Positions 34,769 through 47,260 of a stretch of DNA of 64,000 bases are shown one piece after another. The stretch's first letter is position 1; every line of letters begins with the position of its first letter. Below the pieces are notes generated by a model. It did not search any database and was not told where the DNA came from. It worked only from the letters and a program-made list of their open reading frames with translations. The DNA is from Siphonodentalium dalli (Eukaryota; Mollusca; Scaphopoda; Gadilida; Siphonodentaliidae): assembly GCA_032622095.1 (NCBI GenBank), contig CP136061.1, positions 171,681,107-171,745,106 of the forward strand, read 5' to 3'. Both the position numbers and the translations under genes were made by a program.

Positions 34769-35065
34769 ACCATACCACCCAGCGTGAGTATGACATATCA
34801 ACCAACTATCAAAGGTATCGCCTTTAAGACTACACCCCAGTCTTGGTGGGGCTTATACAGCAGTAGCCAATGGCATACTCCTGGTCCAGTTGTTTAAGAA
34901 CGGCTTCCAAACGGATGGGGACATACAAACTTAGCATACAAGGAAAGCAAAGCCACACATGAGATCCTGTCTGAATCTAAAACATAACAAAATAAGGGGC
35001 GGTGCAGTCATGGTCCAATTTCATTTCCACTATCATGACACATACCCAAACTAGCACCATGTGTA

Positions 35066-35281
35066 TTGTTATCATCTGCTTGGATCTGTTCGGTGAGACG
35101 ATTGCTGGACGCCAACAAGCTTGTTCTTATGATCATGTTCAAGGAGTTTGGGTATATTATGCATTATGGTCTTCTACGCCTTAGCAGAAATGCATCTGTC
35201 AAATGTCGGGCTTTCAACATTCGAAGCCATATACAGAAGTTGTCCGGGTTCGTCAGTGCATTAGATGAGTATGTGAATTGA
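35066..35281 (+). CDS. Unrecognised 71-residue ORF in the element's middle
   Basis: The frame includes RRLLDANKLVLMIMFKEFGY and KCRAFNIRSHIQKLSGFVSA before a stop at 35279-35281. It has mixed charged and hydrophobic composition and could be a fragment of the same decayed gene as the two frames upstream. No domain was recognised. Low confidence because several competing frames of similar length exist. Confidence 0.2.
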   Translation: MLSSAWICSVRRLLDANKLVLMIMFKEFGYIMHYGLLRLSRNASVKCRAFNIRSHIQKLSGFVSALDEYVN

Positions 35282-35535
35282 TGAACCATATATTGAGAAG
35301 TGGCTCTTTGTGAAGATCACCAGGTGTACACGTTGTTAAACCCATTAGGTCACCAAAGCTGACAATACTCAGATAGATAGGTCCTTCTGAAAGCTAGTAT
35401 ACGCATCGACCGAATACCTGTATAGTGTATCGCAAAAGATGACGCATATACCCCATATGTAGCATCTGAATTATACCATAAGCTATACCACGAATGAAGC
35501 TCGCTAAGAATTCCAAGCTTTCGAAACCAACACCT

Positions 35536-37146
35536 GAGCTGGACACCGGCATATGTATTGTTTGAAACATTCCGATTAGTGGCACACTCCTACAAAGAAG
35601 AGTAGTGAACTGTTGTTGTGAGTGAGATAGATTAATCTGACGAAGAGACGGAAACGAGTCTAGATAATGCTGAATGTGGCAATTCAGAATAAGCTCAGGT
35701 ACTGTTGTTTTGATTCTTGGAAGTCATAATATGACTATTCGGCGCACCTATATATGAGCCCTTAGTGGAGAATGGATTTTGAAATGCCACATTGCGATTG
35801 TGGGTTTTCATCCTTCCAAAAGGCTACGACTTACATTGGAACTAATATATGGCTTATATTATGTACCGTTTCGTTTATACAAATCAATATTATGACAAAA
35901 AGTTGAAATTAGTATGTGATAATATCGGCTTCTTTTCAATTTCTGCCCGCCAGTTGGCCGCCATATTGACTGTGAGTATCACTTGCCAAACCCTAATGAA
36001 TAATTCATACATATATCAACATGTAATGGTGGGTAGAAATCGCGAAACAATAACGCCCTTCCTAAGAAAGTAAAGTAATGTAGACTTGTTTTCAAATTTC
36101 GGTCGCCATTTTGGCCGCCATCTTCGATTTGGAAAACCATTTCTTGCATGATATGTAAGGTAATTACTTCACCTCAGTATTTACAACTCAACTGTACGCA
36201 TGGGTGGAGTTGTCTTGACAATAATGCCCAATGATGTGAATATGAGGGAATTTCGGTGATTTTTCAAAATCTGTCCGCCATTGTGGGCGCCATTTTGGAT
36301 TTGGGGGACTTTTATTTGGATATGGTACAAGGAAAGTTCTTCGCCTAAGTGTTCCCAACTTACAATAGTAAGCAGGTGTGGAGTTGTCATGACAATAATG
36401 CTCACTGATGTTAAAATCAGCGATTTTCGGCGATTTTTTATTTCTGGTGGCCATTTTGGCCGCCATCTTGGATTTGGGTAAATATTCCTCAACTCAGGTA
36501 TAAGAGGAATCCTAGCTCGAGTATCTCCTGCAAATATATATGCATGGGTGTTGTTATAATAGCAATAACATTCATTGATTCGAAAATAACATCGCGTTAT
36601 TAACGGAGATTCGGCTTTGACCTATGATACCGGCATTTGGGAAAACGTGATATCGGACAAAAATATCCCGCAATGAATGCATATTATGGTTCCCATGTGT
36701 TCGCCAATGACTCCTCTATATGTTAAATGTATAACATGACGCAAACATTCTAACATTTTCCCACAGAGACAAACGAAAGGTGGTAACATGTCAGAAAAAT
36801 AGCATATTTTCACATTTCGGCGGCCATCTTGGCCGCCATATTGGATTATGGGGTCGGATTTTTGGCTAATTTGTAAGGGTTGTATATTAGCATAACGAAT
36901 CGAGCGGAAAACAAGACCGCATGTGCTATCATCTTTACTATAATGGCGACCAAAGAGACCTGGTGCATTTAAAAAAAATGGCCGCCATGATGGACGCCAT
37001 CTTGTCTGGAGTCTCTGCGGCCACTTTTCTTTCTTGTTAACAAGTGAAAAAAATTAGAGGAGACCTTAAGGAAGAAAATTAGTGGGGTGAAGTTAAGTCC
37101 TGGGGGGGGGGGGGGGTGCAGAGGTCTACCAATATCTCCTGGACTA
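35536..37146 (-). repeat. Right arm of the 5-kb inverted-repeat element
   Basis: Reverse complement of 32181-33835. The outer 1.2 kb is highly similar ('gtctggagtctctgcggcca', 'ggcggccatcttggccgcca'). The inner 0.4 kb is clearly more diverged, around 'gaaatgccacattgcga'. The homopolymer at 37103-37116 (14 G) is shorter than its partner in the left arm (24 C). Confidence 0.85.
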
Positions 37147-40100
37147 ATATATAAAAAGTTCCAAAGTTATGCTTGAGAAACTTGATAAAATTGACCTCTC
37201 TGTAAAATTAAAAATACTGACTCAAAGAGCCTTAGATTAGCTCTAAATGCAATGGATTTAAAAAAAATTTCCAGGGGAAGAATCCCCACCATCATCAGGG
37301 GGTCACCCTTCCCAAACATTCCTCCGATCAGGCCTTCAGGTTATGCCTTCGGCATATCATTGCCCAAAAACAGGTGTCCCCAAAAAATACCTAGATCCTT
37401 CACTGAATGCGGAGAAGGTGGTGTTGTGAAGCCATCCTTAAGAGATCGGTACAAGACGGTCACTCCAATATGTGAACAGTGCAGTGGTGCTGGACTGACT
37501 CCAGTTGTCGCCAGACCATATAGGAAATATTAGGATTATCAAAGACTATCTTAGTATATAGACTAGTATATATGTAAATATTAAAGCATATGTAAGATTG
37601 AATTGGAGTTTCTAGTTCCTCTGTCATCTGGGTTAACCTGATTGGGGCTAAGAAGTGCATAGTTTGGGTTATTGACAAGTATTATACAGTTATTTTTAAA
37701 GATACTGAAAAAAAAAAAGTAAAAAAAAAAAAAAAGTTAAGCCTACCTACCTACCCTAATTTTTTTTTAGCTCGTTAGTGCAAACAAAGGTATTATTTTT
37801 TTAGGCCTAATAATGTCAACTATTTGGCAACGCCCCGCTTCGACCATGACAACGACGATTGTGCGACTCGTTGAACGGTAATTTTCATTTGTATACGACG
37901 TATCTGTCACTGATCGGACAGCTTAGTTCTGTGTGTTAGCACGTGTATATGCTGCATCAATAATGTTTGGAACTGTGCCTTCGTTGTACAATGCACATGT
38001 CCTGGATTCAATACAGTAGGCCCTACTGTGTATTTACTGATCCCCACATGAGAAGATATAGAGACCAAGTCACATAAAAGATTTGTCGCTAAACGAGCAT
38101 TCTTAGATTAGAACATGACAAAATTCCCAACTTAGATGTACCTGAACATTTTCCTTCTTATAGTGCACCCAGCGGTTTTGTAATTTTTGTAAAGTTGACT
38201 TAATTGTTCATTCGAAAATGTCACCACTTAGCCTACCATAACATGAGTTATTTTAGTCATATATTCTCATTAGCAGGTAGGCCCTACATATAAAGATGTC
38301 CTCGAAAAATTATTGACTGTTTTAGTTACCTTTATAAAGGTGTTTGTATGAAAGTATTAGTTAAAATCCTTCGATAATGAGCATCATTAAAAAAAAAAAA
38401 AGGGATGGATACGAGAAAAATTGCAGCCAGTAAAACATATACATACATAAAATAGTAGAACACGGGGTTGGTGGGTCCCGAAAGTGGCCAAAAAAAAAAA
38501 AATAACCTATAGGGATTCCGGATATGTCTGATGTTATGACCCCCCCCCCCCCGGTTCGGACGCCAATTTGCCGGTATATTATTAACATCCATGGGGTGTT
38601 TTGTTACGGTAGTATTTTTAATTGGGGTAAACCTGACTGGTGTGTGCATACTTCAAATGAGGTAAGAATTAAGATCGTGGGAAGTTGAGTGGAAATAAAT
38701 GTCATAGAATTGTCATATCTGGAAGCAAATCTTGACTGCGAGAAGGAATTATTTTTAGATAACTAGATTTTAGTCACAAATAAATTGATCACTGTAGAAT
38801 ATAATTTTCACCGGTTATAGATTTAATTGTAAAAATGATTACTGTACGTTAAAGGGGTACTGTACGTTATTTTCAATAAATTCCCGGTAATAACAACGAT
38901 CTAATATCGATAATACATGTGTATAGGAAAATAAGTAGGCCTATTTTCAGTTGAAGATATATTATGTAAATGTGCAGGTTAATAGATCTATACATAAGTT
39001 ATCTTAAAATCAAAGTTAGTAATTTGATATTTAATTTAATGTTGGATTACGAATTTCCGTGTACAAGACGTAATCAAATTAATTTGCGGATAGTTGATTG
39101 GGCAACGCGTGGCACACATGCTCGTGTAAAAATATATGTTGATACGGGCCGTAAACTCAAGCCAATCACTGACTAGTGACTGTAAATGAGTATGTTGGAC
39201 TAGTATGCATAGAGTATGAATTTTATTTGATATAATTTCTTGAAAACTGTACAAAAAATACTCGCCAACACTAATTTGTATTTTCGCATTCCGGCTAATC
39301 TTCATCCGTAACATTACTTCGTACTCAACAGACTTTCAAATAGACTATAGAAACCAACAACGACATGAAAAGACACATTTAAAATGGAACATTATTTTGT
39401 CTTGAAGGTGTCTTTACTTCCTCCTGTGTTATGGTAAGGAAATCAATATTATTATTTTTTAATCGCAGTCTTTTTGAGCTCGTTTTCCTTGTTAAAACGT
39501 GATTAATGTTATATATATTTATTTATTATCATCTCCGATACCTTGATGTCAAAATATGGAATTATATTCAAAACAAAATTAAGTTTCAAGTGTGGAGTTA
39601 ATTTCTAAGGCGGTCATTCCCCACCATCGATACCACAACGCAACTGAGAATAAGACATGTTGGCGATAAGAAAATACCGATGCATTGTGAGTCGGCTGCT
39701 AGTTGTATAGGCGTACAGATAGACGGAAGGAAAGTTGGATAGGTGGAAAGGCAATTTAAATCATGTAATGTGTGGTGCACAGATATGGAAATTAAACCTG
39801 TACAGTATAGCAATATACGATTGGACATCATTATTTTCCTCAGCTGGCTCCAAATAAAAGAGTCTTAATCTCGTAGCCTTGTAACTCATATGCGTATTCA
39901 TGTCTATAGCGAGCATGACGTTCATTAGAAAACGACTTCTCGTGAGCACAAGTTAAAGAAATTTCAATTGCTGGTCGCACAATCGTCGTTGTCATAGTTG
40001 ACTACTCGGCGTTGTCAATTGTCATTTGAGTGCGATGATACCCCCGCAAATATGGACACAGCGCCATCAATCACAGAACTGAGGTGAACATTAGTTGTGA

Positions 40101-40406
40101 AAAATCACCCAAAGACGTATGGCTATGTTATTATTTGGTTTCCACTCAATTTTATAGGACATTATATATATTTTCTCAACTCTAAAGACGAATTTCAAAC
40201 GGCGATGTGTGTAAAACCAGAACAACCAGTCTATTTGTGTCAAAGATTATGTATTGTTGTGCTAACTGTCTAGTGCTGAACTCTTTACAGATTATCGAAT
40301 CGAAGATCGCCGTACCTAATAGAAATATAATATATGGTACAATCCTGTCCGTATTTCTGAAATTATTCATTTCTTAATGTTTTTTTCGAGTTTATCGCAT
40401 CAGTCT
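37147..40406. other. Gene-free part of the 9.5-kb insertion
   Basis: No supportable gene. An internal inverted pair lies at about 37845-37870 ('tgacaacgacgattgtgcga') and 39968-40000 (its complement). Homopolymers lie at 38391-38402 (A), 38490-38503 (A) and 38541-38552 (C). The repeat at 37735-37820 is the inverted partner of 31483-31555. Confidence 0.5.
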
Positions 40407-40504
40407 GGTCGCAGAATCGTTAAACTGCCGTAGCACCGTGGTTGTCAAGCCGCAGAATCGTGGAATTGGTCGTAGAATCGTCGAAAACGATTGTGCCGTG
40501 TGAT
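40407..40504 (-). repeat. Right end repeat of the 9.5-kb insertion
   Basis: Inverted counterpart of 31009-31105. It runs from 'ggtcgcagaatcgttaaact' to GTGCCGTGTGAT, with internal 'gcagaatcg' and 'gtagaatcg' subrepeats. It ends exactly at the TATTG junction, so it is probably the true terminus. Confidence 0.75.
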
Positions 40505-40509
40505 TATTG

Positions 40510-41398
40510 GTCGACCTCTGCTAACCCCCACCAGGACTCAACTTCACCCCACTAATTTTTCTTTCTTAATGTCTCCTCTAATTTTTTTCGGTTACAAGAA
40601 AAAAAAGTGGCCGCAGAGACTCCAGACAAGATGGCGTCCATCATGGCGGCCATTTGTTTTATATGCAGCAGGTCTCTGTGATCGCCGTTAACGGTTATAA
40701 CCGTTATAGTAAAGATGATATCACATGCAGTCATGTTTTCCGCTCGATTCGTTATGCTAATATACAACCCTTACAAATTAGCCAAAAATATGACACCAGA
40801 ATCCAATATGGCGTCCAAGATGGCCGCCGAAATGTGAAAATATGATATTTTTCTGACGTATCACCACCTTTCGTTTGTCTCTGTGGGAAAATATTGGCAT
40901 CTTGGCATGATGTTATACATTTATCATATAGAAGAGTCATTGGCGAACACATGGGGACCATAATATACATTCATTGTGGGATATTTTTGTCCGATATCAC
41001 GTTTTCCCAAATGCCGGTATAATAGGTCAAAGCCGACTCTACGTTAATAACGCGATGTAATGTTTCGAATCAAATTTCAATCAATGAATGTTATTGCTAT
41101 CATAATGATAACAACACCCATGCATATATATGTGCAGGAGATACACGAGCTAGGATTCCTCTTATACCTGAGTTGAGGAATATTCACCCAAATCCAAGAT
41201 GGCAGCCAAAATGGCCCCCAGAAATAGAAAAATCGCCGAAAATCGCTGATTTTAACATCAGTGACCATTATAATAACTCCACACCTGCTTACTATTGTGA
41301 GTTGGGAACGCTTAGGTGAAGAACTTTCCTTGTACCATATCCAAATAAAAGTCCCCCCAATCCAAAAAGGCGCCCACAATGGCGGACAGATTTTGACA
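40510..41398 (+). repeat. Partial third copy of the 5-kb element arm
   Basis: Matches 32199-33080 in the same orientation ('gacctctgc', 'aagatggcgtccatcatggc', 'cacatggggaccataatat', 'ggcgcccacaatggcggaca'). It stops abruptly at 41398 against the next tandem repeat. It is the remaining body of the copy whose tip is at 30950-30966. Confidence 0.85.
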
Positions 41399-41890
41399 AA
41401 TTTGACCATCTGTTGAAATTTTTGGTTTCCGTCCGATAACTCCAGTTTGGATTATTTGATCTGAACCAAAGTTGGTATGTGTATTTCCCAGCTAAAAATA
41501 AAGGCCAAGTTCAAATATAAGTTCCGTCCAATTATTTTTACATGAGTTATGGCCCTTTTTCGACTTAGTATTTGACCGTCTGTTAACATTTTTGGTTTTC
41601 GTCCGATAACTCCAGTTTGGATTATTTGATCTGAACCTAAGTTGGTACGTGTATTTCCCAGCTAAAAATACAGGCCAAGTTCAAATATGGGTTCTGATCA
41701 ATTATTTTCGACATGGAATTTGACCAATTTAATAACATTTCGGTTTCCAACTGATAACTCCAGTTTTGATTATTTGATCTGAACCAAAGCTGGTATGTGT
41801 ATTTGTCAGCTAATACTACAGGCCAAGTTCGAATATAGGTTCTGTCTAATGATTTTCACATGAGTTACGTCCATTTTTCGACCACATTTT
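41399..41890 (+). repeat. Tandem repeat, three units of about 155-165 bp
   Basis: Each unit carries 'gataactccag.tt.gatta', then 'tttgatctgaacc' and 'tatgtgtatttcccagct', then 'ggccaagttcaaatat' and 'gagttatggcccttttt'. The layout is the same as in the 62070-62900 array, so both belong to one repeat superfamily. Confidence 0.85.
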
Positions 41891-41996
41891 GGCATTTTGT
41901 ATCAGATTTTCTTCAAATGTAAGCTCAAGTTATTATTTTATTTGGTGGTAGTACAATTCAAAATGGCTAATTAGCGTATTTTGCCACGCCCTAGCA

Positions 41997-43068
41997 ATGC
42001 TCTTGTTAGATTTTAACCAGCACCTAACAGTGATGTACACCAACATCGATTCTTTTATCAATAAAAGAGCAGAGCTCGAGACATTAATGGAAATAAAGAT
42101 GCCGGACATCCTGATTTTAACAGAGGTTAAACCCAAAAATGCACGGAATCTCCAAATACTAGAATTTTTTATCCAAGGGTACGATATATTCCACACACCA
42201 TTAGAAAAGGGAAGAGGCACAGTCACATATGTCAAAGAGAAGCTACACGCTACCTCCATCGACAACAAATCAGATTATGAGGAATCAGTATGGTGCCAAA
42301 TTAAACTGAGAGTCCTGAAAACATAGACTTTTGTTAGGAGCAGTATACAGAAGTCCGAACAGTGATGGAAATAACAACTCTAAATTGAACAACATCCTGG
42401 AGGAAATGGCCAATCGGAATGAAACCCATAAACTATTCATTGGAGATTTTAAATATCCATCCATCAAATGGGAAAACAGAAGTACAGAACTAAGTACAGA
42501 GAGTGACACATTTAATTTCAATGAAAGTATTACTTTAACAACACAGGGCTACACCAACATGTTGAGGAAATTACACTGGTCAGAACAGTCCAAAACCCAA
42601 ATTTACTGGACCTAATACTCACAAATGTAGAAAATATGATAGATTAAATATAATATCTTCCACCAAGGGGCAAGAGCGATCACCTTGTACTTCTAACAAA
42701 ATTCAGATGCTACTCGCAGGACGAGGAGGAGAAGACCATAAATTAGACACCATGGATTAGTTCACGAAAAAATGATGGAGGTGCAGTGGGATCTTATTAA
42801 TGAGATGGAAGTTGAACAAGCATGGAATTTTATAAAAGAGAATATAAGAAAGGTAACAGAAGAAGTGATGCCCAAAAGGAAGAACAAGAATAAAACCAAA
42901 ATGAAAATATGGATGACAAAAGAGGTTTTATCATCTGTTGAAAAGAAACAGAAAATATGGTAGAAATACTTGAAATATAAATCGGAGGATAACTATAAAA
43001 AGTATTTAACATCAAGAAATAAGACAACCAAATTATGCCTTAGAAGCCTACAAGAACTATTAGACCGA
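41997..43068 (+). pseudogene. LINE ORF2, endonuclease part (interrupted)
   Basis: AP-endonuclease domain of a non-LTR retrotransposon, which nicks the target to prime reverse transcription. Visible motifs in order are YTNIDSF near 42030, DILILTEVKPKN near 42108 (catalytic Glu), LLGAVYRSPNSD near 42330, LFIGDFKYPSIKWEN near 42435, LLDLILTNVEN near 42605 and GKSDHLVLL at 42669-42695 (catalytic Asp-His). GDFK replaces the usual GDFN, which would damage the active site. Frameshifts near 42320 and 42600 and a stop at 42961 mark it as dead. The reading frame reaches SLQEL at 43058 and is then cut by the 6.3-kb element. It resumes (YEK) at 49372. Confidence 0.85.
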
Positions 43069-44527
43069 CCCCCAGATGAGGGTAGTGTCACACGAAAGGG
43101 TAGAAATTTTGACGCTATCTCCAATTATCCTTGTCCCATGGGGGTTCCAAAACACTGAGGTATCCAGGGCGGAACATGTGGAAAATATATTTTTTTGACC
43201 TTTTTGGTGTTTTTGACCTGCAAATTTCAGTATAATCAGTAAAACCAATAAAATAAGACAAATGTTGAATAAAATATACTTGAATATCAGATATTTATTC
43301 TATCTGGGTTGCTTAACATTTATGATGTGCAAAAAGTTATATTATCCAACAAATTTTGTGAAAAATTCACGAAAATGCCCAAAAAATGCATAAATTGCAG
43401 TGCTTTTTCAAAAAAGTTTTCCAGAAGATTTCCTATAAAATTTTCATTTTTCGGTATAATGGTGCATCAAAATTTTCAGCATTATATACCTGATTTAATA
43501 ATATCAACATCACAAGCAATGATATCCAAAAAGCCGAGATATTTCCAAAAACTTAACCCACCCCCCTAAAACTGATTTTCTATCTGAAAATACCTGTCAA
43601 GTCAAAATAGCCCGTTTTCGTTCCGTTTTGTTAACCAATTCAGAGTCTTATCATATATCATGGAATTAGCATGTATCTGAGGAGGTTTATGTTATGGCAG
43701 AGTCTATTTTTGTTTAACTTTTTGATTTTTTTGGGGTAAATTGGCTAAAATTTTGATTATTTTTAAGTGAAAAATTTCTGAAAAATTCCCATGACTTTGT
43801 CAGTTTTATGGATACAGCTGCACAACATGCACCACAGTAAGTATGAATTCTTCCCCAATATCAGACATGAAATGCTATAATCATGTACCACACCAGAATT
43901 AAGAAATAAAGTAAAACTTAACCCTACCACAAGATAGTGTTCTCAATGCTCTCAATTTTATGCTATACTAAACTCGTAAGGTTGTTCATACTTAAGTGGA
44001 TATCATAAATTGCAATAGTTCTGCCCACGGATTATGCAATCTCATCTTCATTGTCAATTTCATCAATGTGATGGTATCAGTCAATAGAATTTCTGTGCAG
44101 CATCTTACGGGAAGAATGGTTCAAACAACTAAGGTTGCCTATCGGCCATCCATCCATTAAGTGCTACACCGGGAGTGGTTGATTTGGCAACGGTTGCAAG
44201 TCTCCACTGTTTTGCTATCATGTTGGCTCGTTTTGTGTGTAGAATTAAAGATTCCTCACATGGTGGAAGTGCAGAAAGATCAAGTAGCTTCTGCTGATTC
44301 TCGAACTTCTGTGGGAACATTATCCGCCTAGCTTGATTCACTTTTCTCGAACGTTGAACATGTAAGGCACAGCGTGTCACTGTCCAAAACCCAATTCGTT
44401 CCTAAATATGCCATGACTTCCATATATTTGGTCGTCTTTCCAGCAACTTCCAGACAATTTTTTTTTTCCTTTTTGGAAGGTATCATTACCCGTGAAGGAA
44501 TGGAACCCAATAAGTGCATTCTTCTGT
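43069..44527 (+). repeat. Left arm of the 6.3-kb element
   Basis: The complement of this arm is found at 47915-49363 with high similarity ('cttgtcccatgggggttcca', 'ttgtgcagctgtatccataa' on the other strand, 'ccacatgtgaggaatcttta' style anchors). Small indels and substitutions separate the arms. The ORF at 44129-44531 on the minus strand spans most of the inner arm but has no recognised domain. Confidence 0.85.
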
Positions 44528-44729
44528 ACATTTGACTTGAATCACCTGCCCATTAGCACCACAATTTATTAACTATTATCAGGGGGAAATCATTTAACGT
44601 TTTCTCCAACGTGCATAAACGGCATCAAGATGCTGAACTCTCTGACATGACCTCTCTATCGATTAATATGTCGTTGAGTTATTGTGGAAAGCAATAGCAA
44701 CCCAAGGTACACATGTATAACCAACCCAG

Positions 44730-44966
44730 TAGCATACAGTCACTCCATATATACACATAAACACCATACCTATTCACCACTTTCATGACCATAAGTCAAT
44801 CCTTGTATACCTATTCATCTCACCATTGGCCATACGGTCAAGCCCTGTATACATATTCGCCATATACACCCCATCCATGACCATAGAGTCACTCCATGTA
44901 TACATATGCAATGCATCTCACCATTGGCCATATAGCCACTCGCTTGATATACGTACCCCTCACCCA
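44730..44966 (+). repeat. Minisatellite, left part
   Basis: Degenerate units of about 40-50 bp built from 'accatatagtcactcc', 'tgtatacatattcacc' and 'tcacccatg'. It continues after the foldback insertion at 46246, where the interrupted unit resumes. Confidence 0.85.
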
Positions 44967-46245
44967 CACTGGGGGGAAACTGTTTCACCAGAATCGATTC
45001 TATCGCCCTTCCGGTTCCGTCTCTATCGAATTAAGTTCCGACTCTTTCGCGATTTCTAAAACATGTTTTCAAAGTTTTGACCGTTGTTTATAGACTCAAT
45101 GTCAAAACAGAATGTATTCTCCAATAACTATCGGCATATTATGTCTTTATACGTGTTTATTGATGACAGTAATGCAAAATCGGCTGCATGTTGTGCACAA
45201 TTAGAGACGTAGTGCGTTTGGGTGCATTTCCCATGAAAATTAAGCAGCACTTTGATGCTCAGATTATCGGCCTTGTCTACTTTAAATTGGACTGAAACTT
45301 GTCAAGTTTTATGGTTGAACATTAGATAATTATAATACAATACCTCCCAACGGTTCCTCGCCGTACAACTCCTTCAAATTAGTGCCTCAAAAAGCAACAA
45401 AAGGTTCCGATTCTATTGTGATGTTTATGTTCACGATCGGTTCTTTCGTTCCTGTTTACAGTACATTCATATTCGATCAGATTATTTGATTGTACATCTA
45501 TAGTTGCCCAATGACAATACATGGTCATATATGATTTAAAATGTAGCCATAGTAAATCAATAGATGAGTTTTAGTGGTCCCAAACGATCATAAATCAGAT
45601 ATTAAAGATGATCGACCGATAATCTTTAATATCCAACCTATGATGCTTTGGGACTACTGAAAAACTCATATTGGTGTTGCTGTGACTATAGTTTAAACCA
45701 CATATGGTAATATGGCAACTATAAACACAAATGAACTATCTGGTCGAATATAATATTGCATTAAACGGGGGGCGAAAGAACCGATCGTGAACATAAAAAT
45801 CACATTAGAATCGGAACATTGCGTTTCTTCTTTTGATGGATTAATTTGAAGGTCTTTTACTGTGAGGAGCCATCGAGAGCTGTGCTGTAATCGTGTCCTG
45901 GTGTTCGATCATATATTTCAGTCTAATTAAAAGGTTAAAAGGCCGATAAAATGAGCATCAAAATGCTGCTTAATTTACAAAGGAAATGCACACAAACACA
46001 TTACTCTTCTAAGTGTGCAAAAAAATAGCCGACTTCGCATTATTATCACCAATAATTACACACAAAGACACAATCTAGTAATAGTTTTTGTAAAATACGT
46101 TCTGTTTTAACATTTAGTGTATAAATGGAGGTCAAAACTTTCAAAATATTTGTTTCAAGTCGCGAAAGAGACGGGACTTAATTCGATAGAGACGGAACCC
46201 GATAGGCGATAGAATCGATTCGTGTGAAACAGTTTCCCCCCAGTG
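44967..46245. mobile_element. 1279-bp foldback element, ends CACTGGGGGG, TSD ACCCA
   Basis: The whole element is an inverted repeat. The 5' end reads CACTGGGGGGAAACTGTTTC and the 3' end is its exact complement. The arms stay similar to a centre near 45615 ('gataatctttaatatc'). ACCCA lies on both sides (44962-44966 and 46246-46250). Collapsing the copies rebuilds a minisatellite unit, 'cctcacccatgaccat'. The CAC start with 5-bp TSD recalls Transib; the CACTG start recalls EnSpm/CACTA, whose TSDs are usually shorter. It has no ORF of note and is non-autonomous. Confidence 0.85.
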
Positions 46246-47260
46246 ACCCATGACCATATATATCCACACTTGTGTATAGATGTACACCCCATACATGCCC
46301 ATACAGCCATGAATCATCATGCAGGCACACTAGGTATACGCATACACTTGACCCATGACCATATAGTCACCCCCTGTGTACCTATATTCAACACAAGATA
46401 TACACATGCCCCCAACCATGACCCTAGAATCACTCCAGGTAAACATATGCACCTCACTAATGTAATAACCATACAGCCACACTTATGTATACCCGTACAC
46501 CATACACATGACCATACAGCCATGCAGGCACACCAGGTATACTCCTACACCTTACCCATGACCATATAATAACTCTCTGTATATATATTCACCACATTCA
46601 TGATCATACAGTCACTCCTTGTATACCTGTTCACCTCACCATTGGCCATACAGTCAGTCCCTGAAAACATATTCACCTCACTATTGTCCATAGAGTCACT
46701 CACTGAATATATATATTTGCCACGTCAATAGTCATATAGCCACTCGGTATATGCATATACATCCACACATGACCATCCACACACTCGTCAATGACCATTC
46801 AGCATACATCAGGTACACATATACACATTATGACTACTGCCATTCCATGTACACCTATACGCATTACACATAGCTGCACATCTATTTATTCATTCAACCC
46901 ACCAATGATCATAGACAAGTAGACAACACATGTATACATATACACCTATCTATGACAATAGGTACTCTCGTTATTTACATACATGTAAACCACAGCAATA
47001 CCCATTGAGCCACATTGTGTACACCTGTACTGGGAAACCATAACCATACAGTCACTCCCTGTATATATATTCACCTCACACATGACCATACTCTCACTCC
47101 TTGCATACATATACATCTCACCATAGCCACCCCATTCATGACCATATAGCTAATCATGTACACCTATTCACATCATTCATGACCATAAAATAACTCCCTT
47201 TATACATATTCAGCTCACCTATGACCACACAGTAACTCCCTGGTTGCCATATTGACCTCC
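46246..47260 (+). repeat. Minisatellite, right part
   Basis: About 1 kb of degenerate units with 'catgaccata.agtcactcc' and 'tgtatacatattcacctcac' variants. The ORF at 46243-46569 is translation of this array, not a gene. Confidence 0.9.

Larger units (their letters stand above)
32181..37146. mobile_element. 5-kb inverted-repeat element, ends TAGTCCAGGAGATATTGG
   Basis: Arms at 32181-33835 and 35536-37146 are inverted copies that become more diverged inward. They start TAGTCCAGGAGATATTGG, then TAGACCTCTGCA and a poly-C/poly-G run. They contain regularly spaced 'aagatggcggccaaaatggc' blocks. The flanks give a possible 3-bp ATA duplication (weak). The 1.7-kb middle holds open frames of unknown nature. 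A partial third copy is at 40510-41398. Confidence 0.7.
30967..40504. mobile_element. 9.5-kb insertion with a 5-bp TSD (TATTG), unknown class
   Basis: It splits an older inverted-repeat element between TAGTCCAGGAGATATTG (30950-30966) and GTCGACCTCTGC (from 40510). TATTG is present at both junctions (30962-30966 and 40505-40509). Near its ends lies a 97-bp inverted repeat (31009-31105 and 40407-40504) starting ATCACACGGCAC and built of 'acgattctgcgac'-like subrepeats. The left copy is set in by 42 bp of GGCATTA repeats. Further inverted matches lie at 31483-31555 against 37735-37820. No transposase was recognised. It carries the 32181-37146 element as a nested insertion. Confidence 0.6.

Noticed and set aside
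36181-36813. Several ORFs conserved with 32523-33156, suggesting a duplicated gene
   Set aside because: The conservation is at DNA level because the region is an inverted repeat. All frames are equally conserved and no domain is present.
46243-46569. 108-residue His-rich ORF
   Set aside because: It is translation of the minisatellite; the repeated THDH-like peptides follow the DNA period.
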